From Bettongia penicillata ogilbyi (Eukaryota; Chordata; Mammalia; Diprotodontia; Potoroidae): 64,000 nucleotides of DNA. The stretch lies in assembly GCA_023548195.1 (NCBI GenBank), contig JAJHZJ010000496.1, positions 10,695,570 through 10,759,569 of the forward strand, read 5' to 3'. Both the position numbers and the translations under genes were made by a program. Of this stretch, positions 1 to 12,340 are shown piece after piece (the first letter of the stretch is position 1; every line of letters starts with the position of its first letter). The notes under the pieces were generated by a model. The model saw only the letters and a program-made list of their open reading frames with translations, had not been told where the DNA came from and ran no database searches.

Positions 1-124
1 GAACACTGGGTTTCACTTTGTTTTTAATAACCGTGATTAAAAAGAAATGCCCATTTCTGTAATACTTTAAGATTTACAAAGCTCTTTCTTTTACAATCTT
101 CTATAGGGCAAGTAATACAAATGT

Positions 125-235
125 CATTATCCACATTTTGAAGAGGAAGTGGTAGTGCTCACGGGTTGTCACTTGCCCAAGATTATATCATGTTAGAGCT
201 GAGATTTGATCCCAGCTTCCCGGAATCCAAATCTT
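125..235 (-). repeat. MIR-like SINE fragment, antisense
   Basis: The stretch has the antisense MIR layout: a 'cacttgcccaag' core followed by 'gatttgatcccagc'. It is old and degraded. The rest of 1-960 shows no exon or repeat that I recognise. Confidence 0.4.
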
Positions 236-959
236 TCCCTGGACTTTGTCATTTTGCTAGCCTAAATGAAGCTAGAAAGGACCTCACCCTCCTTTGAGAT
301 TAAGGAGCTTGCAATTTTCCAGAAGTTACACTGATGGCAAATGACGGTGCTAGGATTATAACTCAGGTCTTCTGCCTCCAAATCTAGTTTAAAAAACTCA
401 TTGCCTTTGGGCTCAGTGCTGTACCACCTGATAGGAGAAAAGTATAGTACCACTGCTCTGTAAACCTGAAAGTTCTCTATACAGTTATTCCTTCCACATC
501 AAGACTTTCCTCCTCAAGGTTTTGCTATATTTTGGGTTAGCATAAGAAATTAAATGGGCATTTGGGGAGAGTTTTGTGGAAGCCACAGATGACATGTGAA
601 GGCCAGCAGACAACACAGGAAAAATTTAGAAACTCAGAAATACATAAAATATTTGTATAGTATTGTATAATATAAGCATATTTTGCCTTTTAATACCATA
701 ACAATTCAGGCTTCTTCCTTGGTTTGGAGAGAAGGCCAAAAACTTTTACACAGATTTTCCAGATGGTGGAAGAGGAAACATACCTCAGCTCCTCGATGTT
801 GAAGAGATAGCTGTAAGTGCTGTTGTTGTTACTGTTGATATACCAAGACAGAACAAAAGTCTGACCACCAGAAGCTTACACTCATTATGTTGCAAGAACC
901 TATATTCTGTTGAAAATTTCTGTTGAAAGAGCACATATGACAAAGAAAATGGGAGGTAC

Positions 960-1320
960 TTTGTGGGCAGGAGTCACATTAGCAGCCTGAGCCATTGGGA
1001 AGAGCCTCCCACAGAGGAGAGAAACTAGGGATTGTAGGGGTTGGGAAGGAGTGCATTCCAGGCATGTAGAGAGGCCTGTGCAAAGGCATGGAGAGGGGAC
1101 CCAACAATGCCATGAGTACAACAAAATTGGGTTGAACCACCTAATATTCAGAGGTGGACAATAGGTGATGAGGCTGGCAAGGTCAAAGCCAAGTCTCAGA
1201 AAACTTAAAATGCTAGAGTTTGTGTTTGGTGCTAAAGTCAGTAGGAAGTCACTGGAACTTATTGAACTGGGGAGTGACGTGGGAAGAGCGGTGGTAGGAA
1301 TGTATCACGTTGGCAGTTTC
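960..1320 (-). repeat. L2 LINE fragment, antisense
   Basis: Antisense L2 3'-region phrases are readable: 'gtgcattccaggcatg', 'gtgcaaaggcatggag', and later 'gaacttattgaactggggagtgacgtgg'-type text broken by changes. The copy is old. It lies upstream of the ZNF639 coding exons. Confidence 0.45.
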
Positions 1321-1530
1321 ACATAAAAAGCATCTACAATGTGCCCAACTCTGTGCCGAGGTCTGAGATACAAAAAAAGTCAGTTGTATCTTTGTATCAA
1401 GTGCTCACAATTTACTTAAAGAATACAAACACAAGTTAAATAACAGTAAAGTATCTGAGTAGTTTGACAACAGTAGCATAGAAGCTTACACATAGTAGGT
1501 ACTTAGGAAATGTTGAACTTAACTGAAGGC
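1321..1530 (-). repeat. L2 3'-end fragment, antisense
   Basis: It starts with the antisense L2 terminus pattern ('agcatctacaatgtgcc', 'gatacaaaaaaagtc'). The end carries 'catagtaggtacttagg', which resembles a sense-strand L2 terminus, so two short L2 pieces may abut here. Confidence 0.35.
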
Positions 1531-1637
1531 TGTAGGACTGTTTTAAGATTAGTTGAGATGAGTCAGAGATCATGGAAGGTGAGTAGGTATGGTCAGGAAA
1601 GTCTTAACTATGGATGATAAGATTGAAATGAATTAAA

Positions 1638-1889
1638 GGGGCAGCTAGGTGCTGCAGATAGAATGCTGGGCCTGAAGTCAGGAAGACCTGAGTTCAAATC
1701 CAACCTCATATACTTTCCTAGCAGTATGCTCCTGGGCAAGTCATTTAAACCTCTTTGCCTCAGTTTCCTCATCTGTCAAATGAGCTGGAGAAGGACATGG
1801 TAGACCACTCTAGTATCTCTGCCAAGAAAACCCCAGCTGGGGTCATTAAGGGTCAGACACAACTGAAAACAACCTAAACAGTAACAAAG
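1638..1889 (+). repeat. tRNA-derived CORE-SINE (marsupial WSINE/SINE1 type)
   Basis: This is a near-complete SINE. The head is 'ggggcagctagg', followed by 'gacctgagttcaaatcc' (B-box region), 'cctgggcaagtcat', 'cctcatctgtcaaatgagc' and the tail 'ccaagaaaaccccagctgg'. The same layout recurs at 6304, 25704 and 37127, and as a 3' half at 33790, which defines the family within this window. Confidence 0.75.
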
Positions 1890-2099
1890 AATAAGTGAGT
1901 TCAGGGATCAGGGCTGAACTACAAGTTTTTGGTCCCTGGGAATGGACACGTCATTAACCATTGTGATGAGTCTGTGTCTGTCCCTCCTTTGCTCTCTTCC
2001 CCCTGTTTTCTCTCCCTCCCTTCTCCCTTTTTCTCTCTCTCTCCCCTTCTCCTCACCTCTCCCTCATCAGTTCTACCTCCAGCATCTCTTAAATCCATC

Positions 2100-2720
2100 C
2101 CCTTTCTCAATCTTCCCAGCCTCCACTTTAGTTCTGATGGTCATCCCAGTTCACTGGGACTTCCAAAGGAGTCTGAATTCATTGCTCCCTGCTTCCATTC
2201 TTTCCCTTCCCTAATCTGTCACACACAGAGAATGTTCCTAAAACAGAGGTCTAGCCATGTTGCTCCCCTAAGGATCATCAGTGTCTCTCTATTGCCATGT
2301 ACAGCCTGACTCTATTACCTTTCCAGACTGATTATTTCCAATTCTTTCCCATAAGTGCTCTCTGCTCTTCTCTCCAAATGGCCCATTTGTTTATTTCCCA
2401 GACTCAACCTTCCCTGCCCTGCTCTGCCTTTGTAGAGGCTCTCCTGAATATTTAGAATGTAATCTCTTAGAATCCATTCATTTATTAGAATCCTTAGCTT
2501 CCTTTGTGCTTCTGGGTTTTGATTCCGATTTAACTGACCTAGGGAAATCTTCCCTAATTGCCTTCCCCATGTCACATGGTATTTTTAGTTTTACTCATTC
2601 CTTCAGTGTTAGCTCCTTGAGGCCAGTGATTGTTTTTCATCTTTGTTTTAATATCTCCAATTCTTCACATATTGTAGGATTTTAACAGATGTTTTTTGAG
2701 TTAGATTAAGTAAAGGAGTA
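2100..2720 (+). repeat. L2 LINE 3' end, sense
   Basis: Diagnostic L2 3'-end text is present: 'ctagccatgttgctcccct', 'ccttgaggccagtgattg' and 'catctttgttttaatatctcc', ending near 'ttttaacagatg'. Open frames here (e.g. 1929-2309) are read-through of low-complexity pyrimidine DNA and this LINE, not host genes. Confidence 0.55.
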
Positions 2721-2839
2721 TTAGTATGCCTTTGTATCTGTGCCCTGAATGGGAAGCCTCTCTTATTGGAATGGTTGCATTGCTTATCTCTTTCACTCAA
2801 TTGAATGAGCATATTAATCACCTGCTCTTGGGCACCTAA

Positions 2840-2960
2840 ATCAGGGCTGCTGCGTGAGGCTAGGTGCTGGGGATAAAAGGTGGGGTGAAAAATTGTCCCT
2901 AACCTCCAAGTCAGTATGTGTAGAAATACATAGTTTAAGTTGTAAAGTGATTGCCCTCTT
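2840..2960 (-). repeat. L2 3'-end fragment, antisense
   Basis: 'gctaggtgctggggataaaa' and 'gtccctaacctccaag' match the antisense L2 terminus. Short and diverged. Confidence 0.35.
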
Positions 2961-3379
2961 TAAACCACAGAAGAAAAACCCACCTGTCTTCCATGTGCAG
3001 CAGGGATAAAACATGGATTTAGTCTGATCCAAAATGAGAAGCCCTGTTTCCTGCTCCAAGAGGTTGTTAGTGACAGTCCAGTCAGTCAGGTGGTCAGGTT
3101 CTGTCGGCTTCAGAAGTCACCTCATGATGGTCGGATAAACAAGCGGGAGTGCAGGGAGCCTGATTTCAGAATGGTTGTGATCACCTCTGCGTTGTTCCTT
3201 CTCGTGCTGTGATGTGTATGGCCTAATAAGCTATGTACCTTCACAGGGTCTCAGGAGGTTGAGTGTTGAGAGTGAGGGGAATGCGATGGAAATACAGTTC
3301 TAGGTGAGGGGACAGTTGGAAAGCAACAAGAAAAGTTGTGTGAGAGCATGTAGATGTCTGATTGGATCACAGGTTCCTA

Positions 3380-3560
3380 GATTTAACACTGGGCAGGGCC
3401 TTGGAGGTCATTTAGTCCAACAACTCCTTCGTTTTACAGATGATGAACGTGAGGCCTGGAGAGGTCAAGTGACTTGCCTAGAGTCACACCACTAGTAAAG
3501 GCCTGAGGCCTGATTTAAACCCAGCTCTTCCTGACTCCTAGTCCAGTGCTCTGCCACCCG
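3380..3560 (-). repeat. MIR/MIR3-like SINE, antisense
   Basis: The antisense MIR order is readable: 'ttttacagatgatgaa', 'ggtcaagtgacttgcc', 'gtcacaccactagtaaagg' and 'cccagctcttcctgactcc'. The following 3560-4611 holds no repeat or exon that I can support until the ZNF639 acceptor at 4610-4611. Confidence 0.6.
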
Positions 3561-4622
3561 CCATGCTAATAAGTCTAGACCCCCTCTACTGAATCCTTAA
3601 ATAAAAATTATTCTTGTTTGACTTTTCTTCTAGTCATTTGGGTGTTTCAGGCAACCTGGTTTGGGATTCGGATGGTATTCCTCATATCTTGGAAACTTCT
3701 CTGTGTTCTTGCTATAGATGAACATATTCTGGCGGTCTGTGGTGGTCTTCTGGTTTCCTGACCTATTTGTTGTTGTTTTTTTTTTTGTTTACAGGTATTT
3801 TCCCTCCTTGTGGAAATATTATAACATAGCATTCCTTTGTTGTTCTTCCAGACTCCATTATTAAGAATTACACCAAGTAAGTTAGTTGGAAAGGAATTCA
3901 TCCTTTTTACAGCAGTTTTGGTAAACGTAATGTTTTCATATCGATAGTCCTAGCATTGAATGGTTTCCACATGGACTGCCTGGATCACTAGTGGAATGCT
4001 GAATATGACTTCATAGTTGAGCAAAGGAATTTTCTTTAGAACAACTTTGTATTCCCTCTAGTTCTGGGAACCAGGAAGCATTGCAGACTGGTTCTAGTCA
4101 TTTTCAGGGAAATCTTAGATGAGTTTGGAGTCTGCAGTAAAAATTTCAGATTTTATGAGCTATATCCATGCAGTTCCCTGCATAGTAACTAATACATCAT
4201 CGTAGGCTTAGGGTTTTTTTAAATTTGTAACTTTTATTGAGTTTGAGGATTTTTAATGAATTAAAAGCACTCTTTATAACAAATAAACAGCCTGATATAA
4301 TATTTTGTAGCTGTTAGAAGTAGTTTTAACATATATGTATATGTATATAGAGTGAGAGAGCATTTCTCACCCAAACTAAGAAATAAAACTGCATCCGATA
4401 TCCTGATTCACTCTTTGGAAAATAAATAGGAAATATAAACAGAAAATTTTAATATTCTTCTTTTATGAAGTAGGTTATCAGTTGGCCCACAGTTTCTAAG
4501 TTTCTTGTTTCCTTTCTTTAAAATTGCATGATAGCAAAAAAAACTTTGTTTCAACATTAGCTGGTTTTCACCAATTCCCTGTTTCAATTAAATTATTTTA
4601 TTTACTTTTAGATTGAAAAGAT

Positions 4623-7600
4623 ATGAATGAACATCCTAAAAAAAGAAAAAGGAAGACGCTACACCCTTCTCGTTATTCAGGTCAATACGTGATTTGTTTA
4701 TTTTAAAATTTATTTATGAATTAATGCAATTTTCCTATGAAATCTTATCCCAGCCTCTATTGAAATTAGATAAATGTTGTTATGTAAAGGTTGAAATGCA
4801 AGGACTATTTATGTTATTTATCTAAGTGTTTATAGCCTAACTCATACAATATGTTGTTCATCTATTTCGTGTGTGTGTGTGTATGTGTGTGTATTCTTTT
4901 GCAGGTCGGTGTTTCTTTTCAGTAGAATATATTTTGCAAGCTAAATACTTTTATTGCATCCTGAGAGACAACACAGTCCTGTGTCAGTTATTTTAAAAAC
5001 CTAAACTCTTTTGATGATGATGTAATTTTGGCTCCTGTGCTTTAATTTGATCCCGTACTGCATCAGCAGGGGGTGACATAATGGCCAGCGTGATTTGGTC
5101 TGTTTGGTGTGTAGACAGTGGTGTACCTAATTCTTTTCTTCATATGTTGCTGTTTGTAGTAGGCCCAGGCCTGTCAGTTGAACCTGAATAACCCCAGAGT
5201 TCTTTATCACTGGAGCAATATGGCTCTTCCTGTTGTTTCCACATCCCCTAAGTACTCTGGTCAGAATTGAGAGGCCTCAAAGAGCCTCTGTCCCTGACCT
5301 GATGATGCTCAGGGTGTTCCCTAACCATGTAAGCAGAGGACTTAAGGAAGCTCTGAGGGACTTCATGTCTTTTTTGCAGTAAATTCATGTAGGAGCAAAG
5401 CATTCTCTGGTACATTTATGGGCAGCAGATCCAAGTAAAAGGTAATTGTATTTTAATGGTATTTTACTAATTTTTTCCAATCCCCTATATGAACTTTGAT
5501 TAGAAATACTAGAATTGCAGAGCTGAACAGATATCTAAAGAAAATAGTAATGTTTTTTGAAGTTTACAGATTACTTGGCATAGATGTAACATAGATACAT
5601 CATTTTTGTTTGTATTCAGATTCTACTGGAATAACCAAAATTGCAGATGGATTCAATGGAATTTTCTCTGATCATTGTTATAGCGTCTGTTCTATGAGAC
5701 AGCCAGATTTAAAATATTTTGAGAACAAAGGTAAATATTTGAAGTATATTTTAGCTGAAATATATTTATTTAAAACCCATGTAAATATTTCTGTTTCTCA
5801 CTTGACTTGAAAATGTGAATGACAGTAGTGCCTGCAATCGTTCAAATGAATTGAAATTTTAAAAATTTATCTTTAATATGTACATACAGATCTTCCAGTT
5901 GCCTAGTGACTGAATGGCAAAGGCCCAGAGAGTGGATATGGGTCGTGGTGAATTACTTACCCTTAGTTCCTCCGGTCCTCATGCCCCCATCCTCTCAGCT
6001 TCTTGCTTTGTTTAGTTAGGCTGAAGGAGCAATGAGAATATAGAGCACAGAGTGAGGGAGTCCTTAAACCCTCTCAGAGCATGGCCTTACTTGTCTTGAG
6101 CGGTCCCTTCTACTTCCCAAGTCTTATGTTCACTGTTGAAACTTCAGCAAAAAAGAAGAACGATTCTGCATAGAAGAACATTTCTATCTGTAGATCTGGA
6201 GAGTTTTAGAAAGATCCAGTGTGCCCCACACTCGTTTTACAGATGAGGAAACTGAAGGTCGTTGAAGTTTAGGTATTTGTCTCTGGTTACTTTAAAAAGG
6301 TACGGGCAGCTGGGTGGCTCAGTGGATAGCACGCTGGGCCTGGAGGCAGGAAGATTTATCTTCCTAAATTAAAATCTGACCTCAGGTACTAACTGTGTGA
6401 CCCTGGGCAAGTCAATTAACCCTGTTTACTTCAGTTTCCTCATCTGTAAAATAAATTGGAGAAGGAGGTGGTGAGCCATTCCAGTATCTTTGCCAAGAAA
6501 ACCCCAGATGAGGTCATGAAGAGCCAGACGTGACTGAAATGACCGAACAGCAACAACGTAAAAAGGTAGTTTCGCAGCAGGGACTAAACCCAGACTTATA
6601 TCGTTCACGACCCATAGTCTTTCTGGTATGCTGCGCCACTTCCCCGAGGCTGCACCTTTGACTTCATTAGTAGGAATGCCCTGAGGAGATCCGCTCATCT
6701 TGTAGAAGGCTGCCACTTTCCTGCAGTGTGGGATTGTGAAGAACTTCCCGGGAGCTCTGAGAGGTTCCTCCTCAGGCCTGCTTCACGTTCATTATGTCCT
6801 ACTGTTCCAATTTGGATGGCTTTAACCTATTTCAGCCTCAAAATTTGGGGGCTGGAGAGTAAAGATGTACCCCATGCTCATGGATTGATTAGAGCATCCC
6901 TGTGTACCACGGAAAACAATGCAATTCAGCGCCTTTTTTATGGAGGGAGAGTGGAAAGGTAGAACAGAAAGGGAGAGAGAAAATGTGAATCTCTTTTCAT
7001 GTCTGTTAATGCATCTTCATGATGTATCTACTTTAATGCTTTAAATCCTTTGTAAGAAAATTAGTCCTTGAATGTCGTTCTGATGTAAATTATGGCTATT
7101 TCTCCCATTTCCTTTTTCCAGATGAAGATTCTGATACAGAGACATCAAATGACTTGCCTAAATTCACCGAAGGGATTAAAGCAAGGAGCAGAAATCAGAA
7201 CCACCTGGTTCCCAGTCCTGTGCTCAGGATCCTAGATCATGCTGCCTTTTCTACAGGTTAGGAAAAGTTGATGTTTTTGCATTTTCCAGGGGGCTTATTA
7301 TGTTTTTCTTACCATTTTGTCGTTCTCCTTCAGAGAAATCCGCAGATGTTGAGATCTGTGAGGAATGTGACTCTCCGGAGTCAGCTGGCCAGCAGCTTCG
7401 TGGGGAGAGCCCGATCGAAGTGCGCACAGCTGAAGATGTACCCATCGCTGCCGAGGTGCATGCTGTCTCCGAGGATTATGATGTTGAGGCTGAACACCTG
7501 TCCTCAGAGAGCCTTCAGGACCAAGTAGATGAGGAGCCCCCTGCCAAGCTGTGCAGAATCCTGGACAAGAGCCAAGCTCTGAATGTCCCTGCTCAGCAGA

Positions 7601-8475
7601 AGTGGCCTTTACTGAGAGCCAATAGCAGTGGCCTCTACAAGTGCGAGCTGTGTGAGTTCAACAGCAAGTACTTCTCTGACTTGAAGCAGCATGTGGTCCT
7701 GAAGCACAAACCCACAGCCGCCAATGTCTGCAGAGTCTGCCGAGAGTCCTTTTCCACTGATGTACTCCTGCTGCAGCACACCAAGCTGCATGAAGAGGAC
7801 CCATACCTGTGTAAGTACTGTGACTACCGGACGGCACTCTTGGAGAGCCTGAGCCGCCACATTGCTGATGCCCACTTCAGCCACCACCTGTACTGGTGCG
7901 AGCAGTGCGACCTGCAGTTCTCCTCCAGCAGTGAGCTCTACCTGCATTTCCAAGAGCACAGCTGTGACGAGCAGTATCTGTGCCAGTTCTGTGAGCACGA
8001 GACCAGCGACCCTGAGGACCTACACAGCCACGTGGTCAACGAGCACGCCTGCAGGCTGATGGAGCTGAGTGGCGCAGGTGAGCACGGCCGCTACAGCCTG
8101 CTGGGCAGAATCGCCTTTGACAAGTGCAAGAACTTCTTTGTCTGCCAGGTGTGTGGCTTTCGAAGTCGACTGCATACAAATGTGAACAGGCATGTGGCCA
8201 TAGAGCACACAAAAATTTTCCCCCATGTTTGTGATGACTGTGGGAAGGGCTTTTCAAGCATGTTAGAATACTGCAAACATTTAAATTCCCATTTGTCTGA
8301 GGGGATTTATTTATGTCAATACTGTGAATATTCGACGGGACAGATTGAAGATCTTAAAACTCATCTAGATTTCAGGCATGCAGCTGACTTACCTCATAAA
8401 TGTAATGACTGTTTGATGAGGTTTGGGAATGAGAGGGAGCTTTTAAGTCACCTTACAATTCATGAGACAGCTTGA
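4623..8475 (+). CDS. ZNF639: ZNF639 (ZASC1), nine-finger C2H2 zinc-finger protein; 4 coding exons
   Basis: Coding exons: 4623-4680 (exon starts 4612 after TTTTAG), 5620-5730, 7122-7256 and 7334-8475. All introns are GT...AG, all in phase 1. Joined, they give 481 codons plus TGA; the human protein is 485 as I recall. The product is a nuclear DNA-binding protein of the KRAB-less C2H2 class. Residues 6-11 (KKRKRK) are a basic nuclear-localisation-type cluster. Residues about 57-70 are acidic. Nine C2H2 fingers lie at about 205-226, 234-254, 261-282, 290-310, 318-339, 372-393, 401-421, 429-450 and 458-478, all with Cys2His2 intact. The last exon carries all nine fingers, in high-GC coding sequence up to about 8200. 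The start has a purine at -3 (G). Upstream 5' UTR exons and the promoter are not identified; no CpG island lies in 0-4.6 kb. Gene identity is strong, from many recognised peptide stretches and synteny with MFN1. Confidence 0.96.
4869..4893. repeat. (TG)n microsatellite in ZNF639 intron
   Basis: A TG dinucleotide run with one TA interruption, in the first intron after the start-codon exon. Confidence 0.8.
6190..6290 (-). repeat. MIR3-like fragment, antisense
   Basis: 'cgttttacagatgaggaaac' in antisense MIR context, in the ZNF639 intron between exons 5620-5730 and 7122-7256. Confidence 0.4.
6304..6558 (+). repeat. tRNA-derived CORE-SINE (marsupial WSINE/SINE1 type)
   Basis: Same family as 1638-1889: 'gggcagctgggtggctcag', 'tgaccctgggcaagtca', 'cctcatctgtaaaataaat' and 'ccaagaaaaccccagatg', with an A/C-rich tail 'caacagcaacaacg'. 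Intronic in ZNF639. A short open frame on the - strand here is this SINE and its flank. Confidence 0.75.
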
Positions 8476-8514
8476 TTGTTTTTTATCTTAATTTGCAGAG
8501 TGTTGGTGTAAAAT

Positions 8515-8520
8515 AATAAA
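8515..8520 (+). promoter_or_regulatory. Proximal AATAAA poly(A) signal candidate of ZNF639
   Basis: AATAAA lies 40 nt after the ZNF639 stop codon. That is unusually close for the main site, and further AATAAA copies follow at 10485, 11841 and 13187, so the 3' UTR may be much longer. Which site is used cannot be told from sequence. Confidence 0.35.
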
Positions 8521-8920
8521 TTCACCTTTTATTAGAGAGTCTACAATTGATGGTTTTAATAATGATACTGAGGAGGGTTATAGGCAGTCTTATTTATTTT
8601 ATTTATTTTGGCATTGAGGGTTTTTTCTGGCTTTAGTGTGTAGATCTTACAGCATGTGAGGGCATCTTAAATGTGTTGTCAGTTTTGTCCTCGTAGATTC
8701 TGGATTTGCCTGCCAATGGCCTGTGCTCTTAGGTATCAAAGAGAGAGGCAGGAAATGGGAGGCTTGGGGTGGGAAGATAAATAAGCTGTTATTATCCCTT
8801 AATAAGTTTAACTGCCTCAGACTTTTGAAAATACAAAAGTAAACATAGTTATTCAGTTATCAGGCATTTCTGTTGTAAGAAGTCATCTAAATACAGAAAG
8901 GATAGGAAAGATAGAGGCAG

Positions 8921-8975
8921 TGTGCGTGTGTGTGTGTGTCTATGTACATATGTACATATATACCTGTGTATATAT
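8921..8975. repeat. (TG)n / TA-rich microsatellite
   Basis: TGTGCG followed by TG repeats to 8939, then a TA/TACA-rich alternating purine-pyrimidine run. Confidence 0.75.
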
Positions 8976-9589
8976 AATAATTAATCTATTTCTAGAATGA
9001 GGACCCAGACCTTCTACTTACTCTCCCCTCCAGCCATCATTCCCAAGGCATCTAAAATTATAGAAATGCTCTTAGCTGTGGTGGGAAAAAAAAAAAGTCT
9101 TTCTGCCCCCTCCCCCAGGTTAAATTAGTTTTGAAAAGTTGGTGTAAGATAAAGGTCAAGTTTTTGTTTTGGTTTGGGTAGGAGTGTTTGTTTTGTTCTG
9201 GATCTGTAATTTCAACAGGGTAGAAAATGAAAACGGTGGAAAATTTTAAGCAATACCAAGAGATACACTAAAACCCTAGGATAATGTAAGTGTAACACTT
9301 CCTGATGGTGACATGAAGAAAGTTTTGCAAAAGAGATTGTAAATATGCTTAATTGGAGCTCATAAATATTTGTCTGAGTGATGGTTAACCAATGCATTTC
9401 ATAGTTTTCAAGTTCAGCATTTTTGCAGTGTAGTTTTTCCACACCATGCTTGGCTCTTAGTTGTCAAAGTCTTTCACAATCCAACTCCATTTCTCATCTC
9501 TTTCCACCTTAGTAGTGTGTCTTCTGATTTCACCATATGTGGTACACCTACTTGCCCACCTCCAATTGTGAAATCCCAGTATCTCAGGG

Positions 9590-9720
9590 GCTTCTTAGAA
9601 TCAGAGACTTGGCATTTCAGAATGTTAACATTAAATCCCTGCATTAGACAGCATTGAGCCCCTTCATCCTGTTATTTCTTAGCCCAAGAAAAGTAAGGTG
9701 ATTTATTCGGTCGCACAGCA
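9590..9720 (-). repeat. MIR-like SINE, antisense, degraded
   Basis: 'cagcaactaagtggcaaaat' and 'ttggcctggaatctgag' follow the antisense MIR core order. Highly diverged. Confidence 0.35.
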
Positions 9721-10420
9721 ACTAAGTGGCAAAATTTGGCCTGGAATCTGAGTTTGTTGCTGTGCTTTCTTATGTTCGTTGCTCAGCTCACCTAACTTTT
9801 CATCCGTTTCGGTACCTTGGCTTCATCCATCCACCATGTATGTGTAGCCCAATGGAACTGAACTGTAGGGAGCAGAACTTTTAAAATGGTCATGGTAGTT
9901 AATGCTTTCTATTTTTACATCATACAATTTTGGTCACAAACCATGACTTTTGGTAATCAAGAACTTGACACTGAATGACTGCAGATTATATGGATGAGTC
10001 CAGTGGAAAAGTACTAAGAAGTACAAGTAAATCTGTGTTACAAACTTTCTGATGAGCCTGGAATCGAGGCCCTCATGGTCAGGCTCAGATGGGACTTCCT
10101 TGGCATTATCCCAATTATCAACTGTCAATCTTTATTTGACAGTAAACTGCTGACAAAGCTAAGATACATCATTTGCTTTTGGGTCTGTTATTTTCACTTA
10201 GTGAAATTATTTGGAAAACCATGTTTCTTTTCATTTTTCCCCCTAAATACAGACCTAATTTTTTCTGTGTCACTTGCTCCTTGGTCATATTTATTTATAC
10301 TCCAGGGGCACATGACTGATCATGTTTAATAGAAGTCAATACAAAAGAATTCTGACTAGAATCTTGGTAGCAGAGTGTGGTAATATGGTGTGCCTGCCTA
10401 AGGAGAACTTGGCTTTATTC

Positions 10421-10480
10421 TCTCTCTCCTTCTCTCTCCCTCTCTCTTTCTCTTTCTCTGTATCTTTCTCTCTGTGTCTT
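10421..10480. repeat. (TC)n polypyrimidine tract
   Basis: About 60 nt almost purely of C and T with TCTC periodicity and occasional G. It sits just before the AATAAA at 10485. Confidence 0.8.
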
Positions 10481-12229
10481 TCACAATAAAATCGTTGGGT
10501 TTTTTTAGAGACATTATTTTTTAAATTACAAGGGACTTCTGTACTCTGTGAGTTGAGGAAAAGCCCTTCTCGAGCCAGTTTTTAAGTTTACTAGTTAGGT
10601 TGTTAGATCTCAATTTTGACTGAAGACTGAGTCACTAAATCCTGGTAAGTTTTTTCATTCTCTTTGGCTTTACTTAGAAGATACTTTATACTGTAAGTAG
10701 TATGTTATAGGCATATCAACATACTTTTTTTTTAAGCACCACACAAAAATATAGTACAAAAAATAGCTCTATACAAGCCACTCATTTTTCATCTCAGTAT
10801 TCTATCATTAGTCATATGATAAAATATAAGATGCTGGATCTGTCTATTTTATATCAGCCCTTTATGAGATTCTCTCTTGGTAAATGAAGAGTTTGTGAGG
10901 TGTGGTTCACATCTGGCTGCAGAAGTAGCTTCTGACTACTGTTCACCTGAACTGCTACTGATAATGAAAAAGGTCTGATTCATGTACCTCCAAAGCATTA
11001 GTGATATGTCAGTTATGTATAGCTTTTTAAAAAAAAATAATAGAAAGCAAGATCTTTAGAAATCAAAATGAGATTCTAGATAAAGAAAAGATTAATCATG
11101 GTCTTATTTTCTGTTTGTTGCCAAATTTAATGATCTAAGAGTATTTGTTATGTCAGTGTTTACCTCCTGGTTATACATTCCACTTCACACACACAGTAAA
11201 TGTCCATGTCCACCCCCAATGATTGTCTGAAGTGTAGAAATGAAACTAGATATTATGGTTTTAAATTTTCTCATCTTTAGCTCAAAATTTCAGCTCCAGT
11301 GAATGAATCTCTTGAGAATTATTTATAAGAGTGTGAATTGAAGGAGTGAAAATTAAATACATTTTTATAACTTTTATACTTTAAAATTCTGCCTCATCTT
11401 TACTTACATTTCATGTAAAATTTTTTATACTGCCATAGTTTTCTGTTTGAACAACTCTTAATCCAAGAGTAAGAGAAGAGAAAGTGCATCGTGGTAATTA
11501 CACAGTGGAAATGGCAGCCAAAAAGCTTGTAAATTTTCTATTTGTGTTGAATGTATTTATTAAACTGGAAATTTTTATATAAATCCATATTTAAAGTATT
11601 TATACTGTGATTTTGTCTTGTGAATATAAAGTTCCAAAATGAACATGTGCTCATAATACTTAATGGTTAAAAAAGGTTGATTTTAACCTTTTATTCATTG
11701 AATTTGGGGATATGATTTTTCAATGATCCTCCATTGTGTATTAAAAAAAAATGTTCTGAATAGTAAATTCCAACATGGAAGTACCTTGAACTATTTTTGA
11801 TAGTGACATTCTCTCCCATATAAAAACAACTGGAAGCCTGAATAAAATGCAAACAACAATTCTTGTTTTTTAATTTCCTCTGCAGTATAAAAATAGGAAT
11901 TATGAACTACAAATATTTAGATGCTAGTTGTAATTTTTAAATTACAGCTTTAATTGCTGATTAGAAACTTAGTTAGTTTGTGTCAGCACACCAATATTGT
12001 ATAATTTCAAAATAAAATACTCTAAAATACTTTAAAATAAAATAAATCATAGAACCCAAAGCTGTGAAGAAAATAAATCTGTTGAAAAATGATTGTTACC
12101 AAGTATATCATGCTATAATCATCTCATTTCCATAATTTCAAAAATAAGCACCAGTGATTTCTAAAGAGAATTTTCAACATAATAAGAGCTCTTACAAAGA
12201 AATAGAAAGAAGGAAATGATTTCAAGCGG

Positions 12230-12340
12230 TCATAGTATGGATAGAACAATGAATTTGGAGCCACAGGACTCAATATCCTGGCTGTTATTTGTCCCCCTGT
12301 GATTCTGAGCAATTCAAACTCTCTAAGCCTCAGATTTTTT
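12230..12340 (+). repeat. MIR-like SINE, sense, degraded
   Basis: 'gaatttggagccacaggac' and 'tctgagcaattcaaactctc' follow the MIR order (tRNA-related head, core, 'gagcaa...'). The following 12340-13300 shows no feature I can support except an AATAAA at 13187-13192. Confidence 0.45.

Larger units (their letters stand above)
8476..12229 (+). other. AT-rich, repeat-poor stretch after ZNF639: possible long 3' UTR or intergenic
   Basis: No convincing ORF and few recognisable transposons: a (TG)n/(TA)n tract at 8921-8975, a MIR-like antisense piece at about 9590-9720 and a TC-rich tract at 10421-10480. AATAAA occurs at 10485-10490 and 11841-11846. The block 10640-12229 is the longest interval in the left half where I recognise no repeat, which fits conserved UTR or non-coding sequence but does not prove it. 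Confidence 0.35.

Noticed and set aside
7609..8276. Several open frames on the - strand and in other + frames over ZNF639
   Set aside because: They are shadows of the GC-rich zinc-finger exon; the + frame with nine intact C2H2 fingers explains the sequence.
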